From the NCBI GenBank assembly GCA_023382455.1, contig JAHDVX010000004.1:111768-175767 (forward strand): DNA of 64,000 nucleotides, in the 5' to 3' direction. Of the stretch, positions 32,815 through 42,165 are shown piece after piece. This stretch comes from Flavobacteriales bacterium (GTDB lineage Bacteria > Bacteroidota > Bacteroidia > Flavobacteriales_F > PHOS-HE28). Both the position numbers and the translations under genes were made by a program. The notes beneath the pieces are model-generated. The model saw only the letters and a list, made by a program, of their open reading frames with translations, ran no database searches and had not been told where the DNA came from. Numbering within the stretch: position 1 is the first letter of the stretch; every line of letters begins with the position of its first letter.

Positions 32815-34860
32815 ATGAAAGGAAGCGAAGGCCTTGTCCGGGCGTTCGTACGTGCGCCCATGTTGCGTGCCGCCGTGCCGTTCGTGGTGGGCTTGGCGCT
32901 GGGGCGTGGTGTGCCGCCGCCGCTTGCACCCTGGTGGGTGTTGATGCTCACAATCTTCGGGGCATGGGCGGTTCTTTCCTTCCGGAAACAGGTCTTCACG
33001 CTGCGTTGGCTCCCGGGTGTATTGCTCGGGGTGGCGTTGTTGTTCTTCGGTGTGCTTTGGCAGGTGCTTCATGCGGACCGTTTCAGGGAGGACCATGTGG
33101 GGCGGCTTGCGGCCGAGGCCGAAGGGTGGGAGGTGCGCGTGGTGGAGGTGACCTCGGAGAAGGCACACCTGGTGCGGGCGTGGGCCGAGGTGCATTCGGC
33201 GATGGTGGACGGCAAGGCGGTTCCTGCACGGGGAGGGTTATTGCTCACGCTGCTCAAGGACAGCACCACCGCGGCCGTGGAGCCCGGCGACCGGTTGCTG
33301 TTGGCCTCGCGCGTTGAGCCGATCCACCGCATCCCTGATCCGGGCGGGTTCGATGTGCGGAAATGGGCCGCCAGCCGCAGGGTGTTCCACGAATCCTTCG
33401 CTCCCGTGGGCAGTTGGAGGCCATTCGGCCGCCCTGCCGGTGGGCCGGACCTCTTTGAACAGGCCCGGCGGAAGATTGCCCAATGGCTGCAGGCCTCGGG
33501 TTTGCCGGAGCGGGAACGTGCGTTGGCCAAGGCGATCCTGCTGGGCCAGCGCGATGAGATGGAACGCGACCAGAATATGGCGTTCGTTCGCAGCGGCACC
33601 ATCCATGTGCTGGCCGTCAGCGGCACGCACGTGGGCATCATCTACGTGGCCGTGCTCTGGGGCCTGCTGTTCCTGGGCAAGGCCAGGCGGGGGCGCATCA
33701 TCCGGGGCGTTGTGGCCTTGGTGGCGCTATGGGCCTATGCGGGCCTTACGGGCTTTACGCCTTCGGTGCTGCGGGCCACCGTCATGTTCACCCTGTTCAC
33801 CGTGGCCGAAATGGTCCGCTGGCGCACCGATTCACTCAACAGCCTGGCTGCGGCCGGTGTTCTGCTTCTGCTGTGGGACCCGGACATGCTGGTGCAATTG
33901 GGCTTTCAGTTGAGCTTCCTCGCCGTGCTCGGCATCGCCGTGTTCTACCGGCCGCTGCACCTGCTTTGGACCCCGGGGAATGCCCCGTTCCGGTTCCTCT
34001 GGTCCTTGGTGGTGGTAAGCCTTGCGGCGCAGGCCTTCACGGCACCGCTCTGCCTGTACGTTTTCCAGGCGTTCCCAGTGTGGTTCCTGCCCGCCAATAT
34101 GGTCATCGTGGGCCTGGTGGGCATCGGCGTATATGGCGGGGTGGCCCTATTGGTTTTGCACGCGGTGCCGGTCCTGGGGCCGTTCATCACCGTCCTGATG
34201 AAATGGTTGCTGCTGGCCTTGGGCTTCCTTTCCGCATTCTTCGCCGGGCTGCCCGGCGCGTACCCGGCCATCCGGGTGGGGTTCTGGGGCATGGTGGGCC
34301 TTTATTTGCTCATGGCCTTCGGCGCGGCGTGGCTGTTTCAGGGCCATCGGATGGCCCGTTTGGGCACCTTGGCCTGCCTGGCTGCCTTGTTGGCCGGTTG
34401 GGCGTGGACCGCTCACCGGCGCAATGAACAGTCGGCCTTTGCCGTGTACAGCGACCGGGATGGTGCGGGGTGTGCGATACTTCGGGGCCGCACCCTGCAT
34501 GTGTTCACCTCCGGGAATGGGCCCCGGTTGGCGCAGTGCGTGGAGGACCATGCCCGCAGCACCGGTGCGGTCCGGGTCCTGGTGACGGGCAGCCTTCCCA
34601 CGGAGGTGGGCCTGGATGGCCGGTCGATCATCCTGCTGCCCGCCAATGCCCGTGGCCATGGAAGCCCGGAGACGGCCATCCTCGTGCTTCACGGGAAGGG
34701 CAGGGTGCGGATCGATAACCTCAGCCGCCCGGGCTTGGAACAGCTGGTACTTGCTCCGGACATGGACCGGGGCAGCCGGGCATGGGTGAGGCGCCAAGGG
34801 TTGGAGGCCGGCATCCCGGTGCACGATGTGAGGCTCGCCGGCGCGTATGTTCGCCCGTGA
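32815..34860 (+). CDS. comEC: ComEC/Rec2 family DNA-uptake channel protein
   Basis: A 681-residue polytopic membrane protein. An N-terminal pair of helices precedes an OB-like soluble segment (DUF4131 region, about residues 80-210). The competence core begins with LAKAILLGQRDEM and VLAVSGTHVGIIYVAVL, then YAGLTGFTPSVLRATVMFTLF, followed by about eight helices. Such proteins form the inner-membrane channel for transforming single-stranded DNA. The C-terminal soluble part (SAFAVYSDRDGAGCAILRGR...) is short and lacks the HxHxDH motif of a full metallo-beta-lactamase domain. The start at 32815 (MKGSEGLVRAFV) is preferred; 32860 is an alternative. Its stop overlaps the Rieske gene start (TGATG). 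Confidence 0.88.
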   Translation: MKGSEGLVRAFVRAPMLRAAVPFVVGLALGRGVPPPLAPWWVLMLTIFGAWAVLSFRKQVFTLRWLPGVLLGVALLFFGVLWQVLHADRFREDHVGRLAAEAEGWEVRVVEVTSEKAHLVRAWAEVHSAMVDGKAVPARGGLLLTLLKDSTTAAVEPGDRLLLASRVEPIHRIPDPGGFDVRKWAASRRVFHESFAPVGSWRPFGRPAGGPDLFEQARRKIAQWLQASGLPERERALAKAILLGQRDEMERDQNMAFVRSGTIHVLAVSGTHVGIIYVAVLWGLLFLGKARRGRIIRGVVALVALWAYAGLTGFTPSVLRATVMFTLFTVAEMVRWRTDSLNSLAAAGVLLLLWDPDMLVQLGFQLSFLAVLGIAVFYRPLHLLWTPGNAPFRFLWSLVVVSLAAQAFTAPLCLYVFQAFPVWFLPANMVIVGLVGIGVYGGVALLVLHAVPVLGPFITVLMKWLLLALGFLSAFFAGLPGAYPAIRVGFWGMVGLYLLMAFGAAWLFQGHRMARLGTLACLAALLAGWAWTAHRRNEQSAFAVYSDRDGAGCAILRGRTLHVFTSGNGPRLAQCVEDHARSTGAVRVLVTGSLPTEVGLDGRSIILLPANARGHGSPETAILVLHGKGRVRIDNLSRPGLEQLVLAPDMDRGSRAWVRRQGLEAGIPVHDVRLAGAYVRP

Positions 34861-35222
34861 TGGGCGGGGAGGGGATCCGTTGGCACCGTACCGGGGTCAC
34901 ACATGCCGGCGACCTGCAGGAAGGTGTGCCTGCACGGGTGCACGTGGCCGGCAAGGCGATCTGCCTGGTGCGGTGGAAGGGCCGTGTACACGCCCTCCTG
35001 GATCGGTGCCCCCATCAAGGCAACAGCTTCGCCGGTGGATGGTGCGAAGGGGAACACCTCGTATGTCCGGCCCACCGGAAGGGATTCAACCTGGCCACGG
35101 GCCACAGTCGGGGCGGAGGTACGGACCGTGCGACGGTGATCCCCGTGCAGGAACGCCCGGATGGCTTGTACGTGGGCCTGGCCCGCAGCGGGCTGAAGAT
35201 CTTCGGTATGCGGCTTTGGTGA
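34860..35222 (+). CDS. Rieske [2Fe-2S] domain protein
   Basis: A 120-residue soluble ferredoxin-like Rieske protein. The cluster ligands are Cys50 and His52 in DRCPHQG, and Cys69 and His72 in VCPAHRKGF. The fold around them (KAICLVRWKGRVHALLD, then YVGLARS) is that of small NirD/ferredoxin-type Rieske proteins. The ATG at 34860 shares its A with the comEC stop, so it is probably translated with comEC, an unexpected partner. No oxygenase or nitrite reductase gene is nearby, so its electron partner is unknown. Confidence 0.85.
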   Translation: MGGEGIRWHRTGVTHAGDLQEGVPARVHVAGKAICLVRWKGRVHALLDRCPHQGNSFAGGWCEGEHLVCPAHRKGFNLATGHSRGGGTDRATVIPVQERPDGLYVGLARSGLKIFGMRLW

Positions 35223-35234
35223 GCGCCCTTCCGA

Positions 35235-36098
35235 TCACCAAGCGGAAAGCGGCATCGTCTCCCTCAGCCGCACACCCTTATCCGTTCGTTGCACCAGCGC
35301 ACACTCCGTGGCGTGATCGTGCTCGAAGAAAAGGATGGACCCGTTGTCGGCCGCGCGTTCCAGCAAGGGCGCCTTTTCCTGCATGCTCAGCAGCGGGCGC
35401 GTGTCGTAGCTGATCACCCAGGGAACCGGGATGTGGTGGGCACTGGGGATCAGGTCCGCCATGTAGATGAGGGTACGTCCCTTCCAGGCGATGTGTGGGA
35501 TCATCATCGCGTCGGTGTGGCCGTTCACCATCAGCACGTCGAAGCCGGGGAAGAGGTCCTTCACGTAGGGTGTATCGGTCTCTCCGGCCCTTTCGGCCTC
35601 CACGAAGCGCAACTGCCCGCTTTCCTGGATCGGCAGGATGTTCTCCTTCAGGAAGCTTGCCTTCTCCCTGGGGTTGGGACGTGTAGCCCATTCCCAGTGG
35701 TAGCGGTTGCTCCAATAGTTCGCGTTGCGGAAGGTCGGCACCAGTTTGTCGCCCTGGCGCTTGATGCTGCCGCCGCAATGGTCGAAATGCAGGTGGGTGA
35801 GGAACACGTCCGTGATGTCGTCCGGTGAGAAACCGTGCTTCTTCAGCGAGCCTTCCAGCGTGGCATCGCCGTGCAGGTGGTAGTGGCCGAAGAACTTGGC
35901 GTCCTGCTTGTCGCCGATCCCGTTGTCGATCAGCACCAGATGTCCGTCGGTCTCCACCAGCAGGCAGCGCATGGCCCAGGTGCACAGGTTGTCGGCATCC
36001 GCCGGGTGGGCCTTGCCCCACAGCTGTTTTGGCACCACCCCGAACATGGCCCCTCCGTCCAACTTGAACAATCCCGTATCGATCACATGCAGCTCCAT
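35235..36098 (-). CDS. MBL-fold metallo-hydrolase (quorum-quenching lactonase-like group)
   Basis: A 287-residue metallo-beta-lactamase-fold hydrolase. The metal motif is THLHFDHCGG (His102, His104, Asp106, His107), with further ligands probably in VNGHTDAM and IYMADLIPSAHH. The N-terminus MELHVIDTGLFKLDGGAMFG is typical of the group that includes lactonases and related esterases. It has no signal peptide. The start at 36098 is the family N-terminus; the frame extends 16 codons upstream through the promoter-like GAACTTTG at 36134. The substrate is unknown. It is convergent with the Rieske gene. Confidence 0.87.
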   Translation of the reverse strand: MELHVIDTGLFKLDGGAMFGVVPKQLWGKAHPADADNLCTWAMRCLLVETDGHLVLIDNGIGDKQDAKFFGHYHLHGDATLEGSLKKHGFSPDDITDVFLTHLHFDHCGGSIKRQGDKLVPTFRNANYWSNRYHWEWATRPNPREKASFLKENILPIQESGQLRFVEAERAGETDTPYVKDLFPGFDVLMVNGHTDAMMIPHIAWKGRTLIYMADLIPSAHHIPVPWVISYDTRPLLSMQEKAPLLERAADNGSILFFEHDHATECALVQRTDKGVRLRETMPLSAW

Positions 36099-36133
36099 GG
36101 TGGTTTTGTCCGCGGCTGGCAGCTCGCGGCGTG

Positions 36134-36141
36134 CAAAGTTC
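36134..36141 (-). promoter_or_regulatory. Variant -7 element GAACTTTG before the MBL hydrolase
   Basis: The same 8-mer as at 4364 and 60389, 35 bases before the ATG at 36098. Confidence 0.35.
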
Positions 36142-36228
36142 GGCATCGCGGGCGGGACGTTGTCCGGACCGTCCGGAGTGCACCTTTCCGCCTTCTGCCC
36201 GCCATGTCGGGCGCATGGCCATTTTCCT

Positions 36229-36236
36229 TACTTTTG
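36229..36236 (+). promoter_or_regulatory. -7 element TACTTTTG of the rpsA promoter
   Basis: A full TAnnTTTG match that leaves a leader of about 100 bases before the rpsA ATG at 36342, much longer than for other genes here. The leader includes a GC-rich foldable segment (GCCCGTGCAGG...GCCGCGGGC). Confidence 0.5.
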
Positions 36237-36341
36237 CACGCCCTTTTTCAGGGAAGCCCGTGCAGGCGGTGCCGCGGGCCCACACCAACAACCAACTTCC
36301 GGGAAGTACCGCCGCTGCCCGGGATACAAAAGGACAAGTAC

Positions 36342-38225
36342 ATGTCATCAGTGGAAAACAACAAGGTCACCTTCGCCGAACCCCCTGCGGATTTCGATTG
36401 GGGCGCCTTGGAGAGCCATGCCCCGTCGGCGAATGCCGACCATGCGCGCATGGAGAAGGCGTATGAGGACACCCTGAGCAGCATCACCGAGAAGGAGGTG
36501 ATCATGGGCACGGTGGTGGGCCTCAACAAGAAGGAGGCCGTGATCAATATCGGTTACAAGAGCGAGGGCGTGGTGCCCTTGAGCGAGTTCCGTTACAAGC
36601 CCGACCTGGCCATCGGCGACAAGGTGGAGGTCTACATCGAGAAGCAGGAGGACAAGAGCGGGCAGATGATCATCTCCCACAAGACGGCGCGCGTGCACAA
36701 TGCCTGGGGCAAGGTGAACAACGCCATGGAGAGCGGCGAGATCATCACCGGCTACGTGAAGTGCCGCACCAAGGGCGGCCTGATCGTTGACGTGTTCGGG
36801 CTGGAGGCCTTCCTGCCCGGCAGCCAGATCGATGTGAAGCCCATCCGCGACTACGACCAGTACGTGGGCAAGAACATGGAGTTCAAGGTGGTGAAGATCA
36901 ACCAGGAGTTCAAGAACGTGGTGGTCTCCCACAAGGCGCTCATCGAGGCCGAGATCGAGGCCCAGAAGAAGCAGATCATCAGCGGCCTGGAGAAGGGCCA
37001 GGTGCTGGAGGGCACCGTGAAGAACATCACCAGCTACGGTGTGTTCGTGGACCTGGGCGGCGTGGACGGCCTGGTGCACATCACCGACCTGAGCTACGGC
37101 CGCGTAAGCCACCCCGAGGAAGTGGTGCAGCTCGACCAGAAGATCAACGTGGTGATCCTGGACTTCGACGACGAGAAGCGCCGCATTGCCCTGGGCGTGA
37201 AGCAGCTCAGCGCGCACCCGTGGGATTCCCTCGACCCGAACCTCAATGCGGGCGACAAGATCAAGGGCAAGGTGATGGTGACCACCGACTACGGTGCGTT
37301 CGTGGAAGTGGCCCCCGGCGTGGAAGGCCTGCTGCACGTGAGCGAGATGAGCTGGAGCCAGCACCTGCGCAGCCCCAAGGATTTCCTCACCGAAGGCCAG
37401 GAAGTGGAAGTTCAAGTGCTCAACATCGACCGCGAGGAGCGCAAGATGAGCCTGGGCATGAAGCAGCTGACCAAGGACCCCTGGGAGGACATCGAGTACA
37501 AGTACCCCGTCGGCTCGCGCCACACGGCCAAGGTGCGCAACTTTACCCACTTCGGCATCTTCGCCGAGCTGGAGGAAGGCGTGGACGGCCTGATCCACAT
37601 CAGCGACCTGAGCTGGACCAAGCGCGTGAAGCACCCCAGCGACTTCTGCAAGGTGGGCGATGAGATGGAAGTGCAAGTGCTGGAGGTGGACAAGGAGAAC
37701 CGCCGCCTCAGCCTCGGCCACAAGCAAGTGGAGGAGAACCCCTGGGAAGTGTTCGCCGACACCTTCGTGGTGGGCAGCACCCATGAGGGCACCATCGTCG
37801 GCCGTTCCGGCAACAACTTCACCGTGGCCCTGCCTTACGGCGTGGAAGGAACGGTGGCCCTGAAGCACCTGAAGAAGGAGGACGGCAGCAAGGCCGCCGT
37901 GGATGAGAAGCTCCCCTTCAAGGTGCTCGAGTTCAACGCCGACGCCCGCCGCATCGTGCTCAGCCACACCCGCACCTTCGAGGAAGGTGATGACAGCATG
38001 GACATCGCCCCGGCCAAGCGTGGCCGCAAGGGTGGCGATGACCACGGCCAGAGCCCCAGCGTGCGCAGCATCAACGAGAAGGTGGAAAAATCCACCCTCG
38101 GCGACCTCAGCGTGCTGAGCGACCTGAAGCATGCCATGGAGTCCAGCGAGCGCAGTGGCAAGAGCGGCAAGCGCCGGTCGCGCCGCGACGAGGACATGGA
38201 TGACATGGACGACATGGAGGGCTGA
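36342..38225 (+). CDS. rpsA: 30S ribosomal protein S1
   Basis: A 627-residue protein with six S1 RNA-binding domains. Domain starts, by residue: about 45 (VIMGTVVGLNKKEAVINIGY), 130 (IITGYVKCRTKGGLIVDVFG), 218 (VLEGTVKNITSYGVFVDLGG), 305 (KIKGKVMVTTDYGAFVEVAP), 390 (HTAKVRNFTHFGIFAEL) and 475 (HEGTIVGRSGNNFTVALPYG). Domains 3-5 are the most canonical. A low-complexity basic/acidic tail (GKRRSRRDEDMDDMDDMEG) ends the chain. S1 delivers mRNA to the 30S subunit. The ATG at 36342 (MSSVENNKVTFAE) follows a long leader, which could serve autogenous control as known for S1 in other bacteria. A strong hairpin follows the stop. Confidence 0.95.
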   Translation: MSSVENNKVTFAEPPADFDWGALESHAPSANADHARMEKAYEDTLSSITEKEVIMGTVVGLNKKEAVINIGYKSEGVVPLSEFRYKPDLAIGDKVEVYIEKQEDKSGQMIISHKTARVHNAWGKVNNAMESGEIITGYVKCRTKGGLIVDVFGLEAFLPGSQIDVKPIRDYDQYVGKNMEFKVVKINQEFKNVVVSHKALIEAEIEAQKKQIISGLEKGQVLEGTVKNITSYGVFVDLGGVDGLVHITDLSYGRVSHPEEVVQLDQKINVVILDFDDEKRRIALGVKQLSAHPWDSLDPNLNAGDKIKGKVMVTTDYGAFVEVAPGVEGLLHVSEMSWSQHLRSPKDFLTEGQEVEVQVLNIDREERKMSLGMKQLTKDPWEDIEYKYPVGSRHTAKVRNFTHFGIFAELEEGVDGLIHISDLSWTKRVKHPSDFCKVGDEMEVQVLEVDKENRRLSLGHKQVEENPWEVFADTFVVGSTHEGTIVGRSGNNFTVALPYGVEGTVALKHLKKEDGSKAAVDEKLPFKVLEFNADARRIVLSHTRTFEEGDDSMDIAPAKRGRKGGDDHGQSPSVRSINEKVEKSTLGDLSVLSDLKHAMESSERSGKSGKRRSRRDEDMDDMDDMEG

Positions 38226-38251
38226 GCCACTTCATTTGGATCACGTGCGGT

Positions 38252-38280
38252 GGGCGGCCTTCGGGCCGCCCATCGTGCTT
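38252..38280 (+). terminator. Rho-independent-type terminator after rpsA
   Basis: An 8-bp GC stem GGGCGGCC/GGCCGCCC with a TTCG tetraloop (38252-38271), followed by a weakly T-rich ATCGTGCTT. It lies 26 bp after the rpsA stop. Confidence 0.65.
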
Positions 38281-38313
38281 TATTAGGCCCTGCTTGCGGC
38301 CCGCACCGTTCGG

Positions 38314-38321
38314 TTATCTTG
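38314..38321 (+). promoter_or_regulatory. Promoter-like TTATCTTG before the acyltransferase gene
   Basis: It contains TATCTTG, as upstream of comEC, 7 bases before the ATG at 38329. Confidence 0.35.
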
Positions 38322-38328
38322 CCGCCGC

Positions 38329-38862
38329 ATGCTCAGCCACATCTCCCGCGCCATTCTCCGCATCCTGGGTTGGCGCGTCATCGACCGCAGGCCCGCCGGG
38401 CTCGGCAGCGTCATCTACCTGGTGGTGCCCCATACCAGCAACTGGGATTTCTTCCTCGGCCTGCTGGTGCGCAGCTCCCTGCGTTTCAAGTCCAACTACC
38501 TGGCCAAGAAATCCCTGTTCGATTCCCCGTTGGGGTGGTTCTTCCGCGCCACGGGCGGCTATCCCGTGGACCGTTCCAGGGCCATGCACATCACCGACCA
38601 GGTGAGCGAATACTTCCGCACCATTCCCGGCTTTTCCATTGCCATCACCCCGGAAGGCACCCGCAAGAAGGTGGAAGCCTGGAAGACCGGATTCTGGCGC
38701 ATCGCCCGACAGGCCAATGTACCCTTGGTGCCCGTTTCCTTCGACTATGGCCGCAAGGAGGTGATCCTCGCCGAGCTCTTCCATGTGAGCGATGACATGG
38801 ACAAGGACATCGCCACGCTGATGGAGTACTTCAAACCGTTCGTGGGGAAAAACCCGCACTGA
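38329..38862 (+). CDS. 1-acylglycerol-3-phosphate acyltransferase-like (PlsC family)
   Basis: A 177-residue glycerolipid acyltransferase. The catalytic H-x4-D motif is His35-Asp40 in VPHTSNWDFF. GGYPVDRSR supplies the substrate-binding Arg region and ITPEGTRKK (107-114) is motif III. It is shorter than PlsC proper and lacks strong N-terminal helices, so it may act on lysophospholipid or another acyl acceptor at the inner face of the membrane. It stands alone between rpsA and a secreted-protein gene. Confidence 0.88.
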   Translation: MLSHISRAILRILGWRVIDRRPAGLGSVIYLVVPHTSNWDFFLGLLVRSSLRFKSNYLAKKSLFDSPLGWFFRATGGYPVDRSRAMHITDQVSEYFRTIPGFSIAITPEGTRKKVEAWKTGFWRIARQANVPLVPVSFDYGRKEVILAELFHVSDDMDKDIATLMEYFKPFVGKNPH

Positions 38863-38898
38863 CGGCAACGGCCCCATTCTTGCAGGTGCATTCGGCCC

Positions 38899-39435
38899 AT
38901 GCCCATCCTTTCCCGTTTCCTGCCCGGCCTGGTGGCCGTTCTGCTTTCATGTCAAGCTCCGGCACAATCCGTGTTCCCCACCTTGGAAGGGGAGACCACC
39001 GACGGCACCACCATCACCTTGCCTTTGCGGGATGCCCAAGGTTTCAGCGTTGTGGCTGTGGCCTTGGGCAAGAAGGCCGAGCCGCTGTTGGAGCGATGGT
39101 ATGCGCCGGCCTACAACCGCTTCGTGGCCAAGAACGGGCTCTTCGCCGGTTCCTATGAGGTGGAGCTCTTCCTGGTCCCCGTGTTCACCGGGCTGAACAG
39201 GTCCGCGTACGGCCCCACCATGAACCGCCTGCGCAAGGAGGTGGACCCGGAGATCGCCCGGCGCGTGGTGTTCTTCAAGGGCGATGCCGGCCCCTTGGTG
39301 GACGCGCTGGGCATGAAGGACAAGGACATTCCCTATTTCTTCGTCCTCGATCCGCAAGGCCGCATCATCGGTCGTGCATCGGGCGACTTCTCGGTGGACC
39401 GGCTGGATGCCTTGGAGGCACCCATGCTCCAATGA
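38899..39435 (+). CDS. Secreted thioredoxin-fold-like protein without redox cysteines
   Basis: A 178-residue protein. The N-terminus MPILSRFLPGLVAVLLSCQA is a signal peptide that may be a lipoprotein signal (Cys18). The mature part has the layout of an AhpC/Atp10-like thioredoxin fold: PTLEGETTDGTTITLPL at the start, FSVVAVALGKKAEPLLERWY where the CxxC helix would be, then YEVELFLVPVFTGLN and IPYFFVLDPQGRIIGRASG at the end. No CxxC is present, so a redox role is unlikely. The fold is inferred from pattern only. It is 36 bp after the acyltransferase gene. Confidence 0.6.
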   Translation: MPILSRFLPGLVAVLLSCQAPAQSVFPTLEGETTDGTTITLPLRDAQGFSVVAVALGKKAEPLLERWYAPAYNRFVAKNGLFAGSYEVELFLVPVFTGLNRSAYGPTMNRLRKEVDPEIARRVVFFKGDAGPLVDALGMKDKDIPYFFVLDPQGRIIGRASGDFSVDRLDALEAPMLQ

Positions 39436-39449
39436 CCCGCCGACCCGGC

Positions 39450-39457
39450 TAAATTCG
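39450..39457 (+). promoter_or_regulatory. Near-consensus -7 element TAAATTCG before the cyclophilin lipoprotein gene
   Basis: One mismatch to TAnnTTTG, 18 bases before the ATG at 39476. Confidence 0.4.
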
Positions 39458-39475
39458 CGCCCTCACCATTCGTCC

Positions 39476-40204
39476 ATGAACCGTATGCACTTCCCCACAC
39501 TCTTTGCCGGCATGGCCCTGGTGCTTGCCTGCGGAAGTAGCCCGGCCCCGAAAGGGGGCGTCGCTACAGCAATCGAACCTGCACCAAGCACCCAACCCGC
39601 TCCGGAAGTGGAGCAGAAGGCCGAACTTGGTGATGGGCTCTTTGCCGTCATTACTACCCGCTTGGGTGAGATCACCTGCAAATTGGATTTTAAGGGTTCG
39701 CCCGTTACCGTGGCAAACTTCGTGGCACTGGCCCAAGGCAAGCAGCAAAACTCGGCCAAGCCGGCCGGAACGCCATTCTATGATGGCCTGATCTTCCACA
39801 GGGTGATCTCCGGCTTCATGATACAGGGCGGCGATCCGTTAGGCTCCGGGGCCGGTGGCCCCGGGTACACGTTCGCGGACGAGCTGGACCCGAGCACTGA
39901 GTTGTACAAGGAGGGGTACCGGCGCGGGATCATGGCCATGGCCAACCGCGGCCCCAATACCAACGGATCGCAGTTCTTCATCATGCACAAGGATTTTGGC
40001 CTTCCGCATAACTATTCGATCTTCGGTAAAGTGGTGTCAGGCATCGAAACGGTGGATGCCATAGCAGCACTGCCCACCACCTCCGACAGGCCGAACGACC
40101 CGGTGAGCATGGAAGTAAAAATCAAGGCCGTCGGAAAAGAAGCCCAGGCCTTTGATGCCGTGAAAGTGATTGAAGCCAACAAGGGCAAGTTCAGCGGCCG
40201 GTAG
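39476..40204 (+). CDS. Cyclophilin-type peptidyl-prolyl isomerase, lipoprotein
   Basis: A 242-residue PPIase. It starts [19 protein letters not shown], with a lipobox ending LAC (Cys19 or so), and has a Pro-rich linker ([14 protein letters not shown]). The cyclophilin domain shows [33 protein letters not shown] (the catalytic Arg in FHRV), [11 protein letters not shown], and [16 protein letters not shown]. It should help folding of periplasmic or outer-membrane proteins. A second cyclophilin gene follows after 43 bp and is clearly related, which suggests duplication with different cellular addresses. Confidence 0.9.
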   Translation: MNRMHFPTLFAGMALVLACGSSPAPKGGVATAIEPAPSTQPAPEVEQKAELGDGLFAVITTRLGEITCKLDFKGSPVTVANFVALAQGKQQNSAKPAGTPFYDGLIFHRVISGFMIQGGDPLGSGAGGPGYTFADELDPSTELYKEGYRRGIMAMANRGPNTNGSQFFIMHKDFGLPHNYSIFGKVVSGIETVDAIAALPTTSDRPNDPVSMEVKIKAVGKEAQAFDAVKVIEANKGKFSGR

Positions 40205-40247
40205 GCGTCGCTCCTTGCTATCCAACCTCCCAACACCCCCAAAGACC

Positions 40248-40805
<558 letters not shown>

Positions 40806-40807
40806 GG

Positions 40808-42106
40808 TCAATGCCGGCGGCCGCCGCCCCTGCGTTGCCCATCTGACTTGCCGCCGCCGCGGTTCCCGCCACCGGGGCCGCGGCGGTGGTCGTTGGGGCC
40901 GGTGCGTTTCCGGCGTTCCGTGCTGTAGACCGGCCCGGTGCCAAAGCCTTCGGGTAGGGGCAATTTCTCCACAGGGTAACCGATCAACTGCTCGATGCGG
41001 CCGAACTCGCGCATGTCCTTCTCGCTGATGAACGTGATGGCTTGGCCCTTCCTGGAGGCACGGGCCGTGCGGCCCACGCGGTGCACGTAGTCCTCGGGGT
41101 CCTGCGGCACGTCGTAGTTGATCACCAGGTCGATGTCGTCGATGTCGATGCCGCGGCTCACCACGTTGGTGGCCACCAGGATCCGGAGCTTCCGGTTGCG
41201 GAAATCGAGCATCACCTGCTCGCGCTCGGCCTGCTCCAGGTCGCTGTTCATGGGTTGCGCGTTGAAGCCTTGGCGGCGCAGGTGGCGCGCCAGGTTCTTC
41301 ACCTCGCTCTTGCGCCCGGCGAAAATGATGATGCACGCAGCCTCATTGGTGCGCAGGATGTGCTCCAGTACCGGGGCCTTCTGTGTTTCATGCACCACGT
41401 AGGCTTCCTGCTTCACCCCCTCGGCCGGCTTGCTCAAGGCGATGCTGATCTCCACCGGGTCATGGAGGATGGTGCGCGCCAGTTCGCGGATCGGGGGGGC
41501 CATGGTGGCGCTGAACATAAGCGTCTGGCGGTCCTTGGGCAGGAACTTCACGATCCGGTGGATGTCGTCGATGAAGCCCATGTCCAGCATCCGGTCGGCC
41601 TCGTCGAGCACCAGGAATTCCAGGCCGTCGATGGCGACGTAGCCCAGGTTGAGGTGGCTGAGCAGCTTGCCCGGTGTGGCGATGATCACCTCGGTGCCGC
41701 CCTTCAACGCCGCCTTCTGCTGATCGAAGGAGGAGGCATCGCTGCCGCCGTACACGGCCATGGAGGTGATGGGGGTGAAGTACCCGATCGCCTGCATCTG
41801 CTGGTCGATCTGCAGCGCCAGCTCACGCGTGGGCACGATCACCAGGGCGCGGATGGAGCCTTCCACCCGGGGCTTGTAGCCGTAGATCACCTCGATCAGC
41901 GGCAGCAGGAAGGCCGCCGTTTTCCCGGTGCCGGTCTGTGCGCAGGCGATCAGGTCGCGCCCATCCAGCGCAGCCGGTATGGCCTGTTGTTGAATGGGAG
42001 TGGGGGTGCGGATGCCCATGGCATCCAGGCCGTCAAGCAGGCCAGGGTCCAGGCCCAGTGAGTTGAAATCGGAGGGAAGGGACGGAGTATCCAACGTGGT
42101 TTTCAA
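40808..42106 (-). CDS. DEAD-box RNA helicase (RhlE-like), TTG start
   Basis: A 432-residue ATP-dependent RNA helicase. In order: Q motif GIRTPTPIQQQAIP, motif I AQTGTGKT, motif II LDEADRMLDMGF, motif III FSATM, motif V TNVVSRGIDIDDIDLVINYD and motif VI HRVGRTARA. A basic Gly/Arg-rich tail (RRGPGGGNRGGGKSDGQRRGG) is typical of RhlE-type proteins and binds RNA. No ATG precedes the Q motif except inside the helicase core. The TTG at 42106 (LKTTLDTPSLPSDFNSLGL) fits the family N-terminus and lies 30 bp after a TACCTTCG element. The start is moderately certain and the family is firm. Confidence 0.9.
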   Translation of the reverse strand: MKTTLDTPSLPSDFNSLGLDPGLLDGLDAMGIRTPTPIQQQAIPAALDGRDLIACAQTGTGKTAAFLLPLIEVIYGYKPRVEGSIRALVIVPTRELALQIDQQMQAIGYFTPITSMAVYGGSDASSFDQQKAALKGGTEVIIATPGKLLSHLNLGYVAIDGLEFLVLDEADRMLDMGFIDDIHRIVKFLPKDRQTLMFSATMAPPIRELARTILHDPVEISIALSKPAEGVKQEAYVVHETQKAPVLEHILRTNEAACIIIFAGRKSEVKNLARHLRRQGFNAQPMNSDLEQAEREQVMLDFRNRKLRILVATNVVSRGIDIDDIDLVINYDVPQDPEDYVHRVGRTARASRKGQAITFISEKDMREFGRIEQLIGYPVEKLPLPEGFGTGPVYSTERRKRTGPNDHRRGPGGGNRGGGKSDGQRRGGGRRH

Positions 42107-42136
42107 GGAAATATGGCTTCTCTGGTGAATCAGGCG

Positions 42137-42144
42137 CGAAGGTA
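42137..42144 (-). promoter_or_regulatory. Near-consensus -7 element TACCTTCG of the helicase gene
   Basis: One mismatch to TAnnTTTG, 30 bases upstream of the TTG start. It supports that start over longer frames that would begin inside the neighbouring gene. Confidence 0.45.
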
Positions 42145-42165
42145 ATCCACCGGCACGGACCGGGG

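Noticed and set aside
36348..38132. 594-codon open frame on the strand opposite rpsA
   Set aside because: It is the mirror of a strongly biased GC-rich gene; its translation is rich in His, Leu and Val without any family motif, and rpsA is certain.
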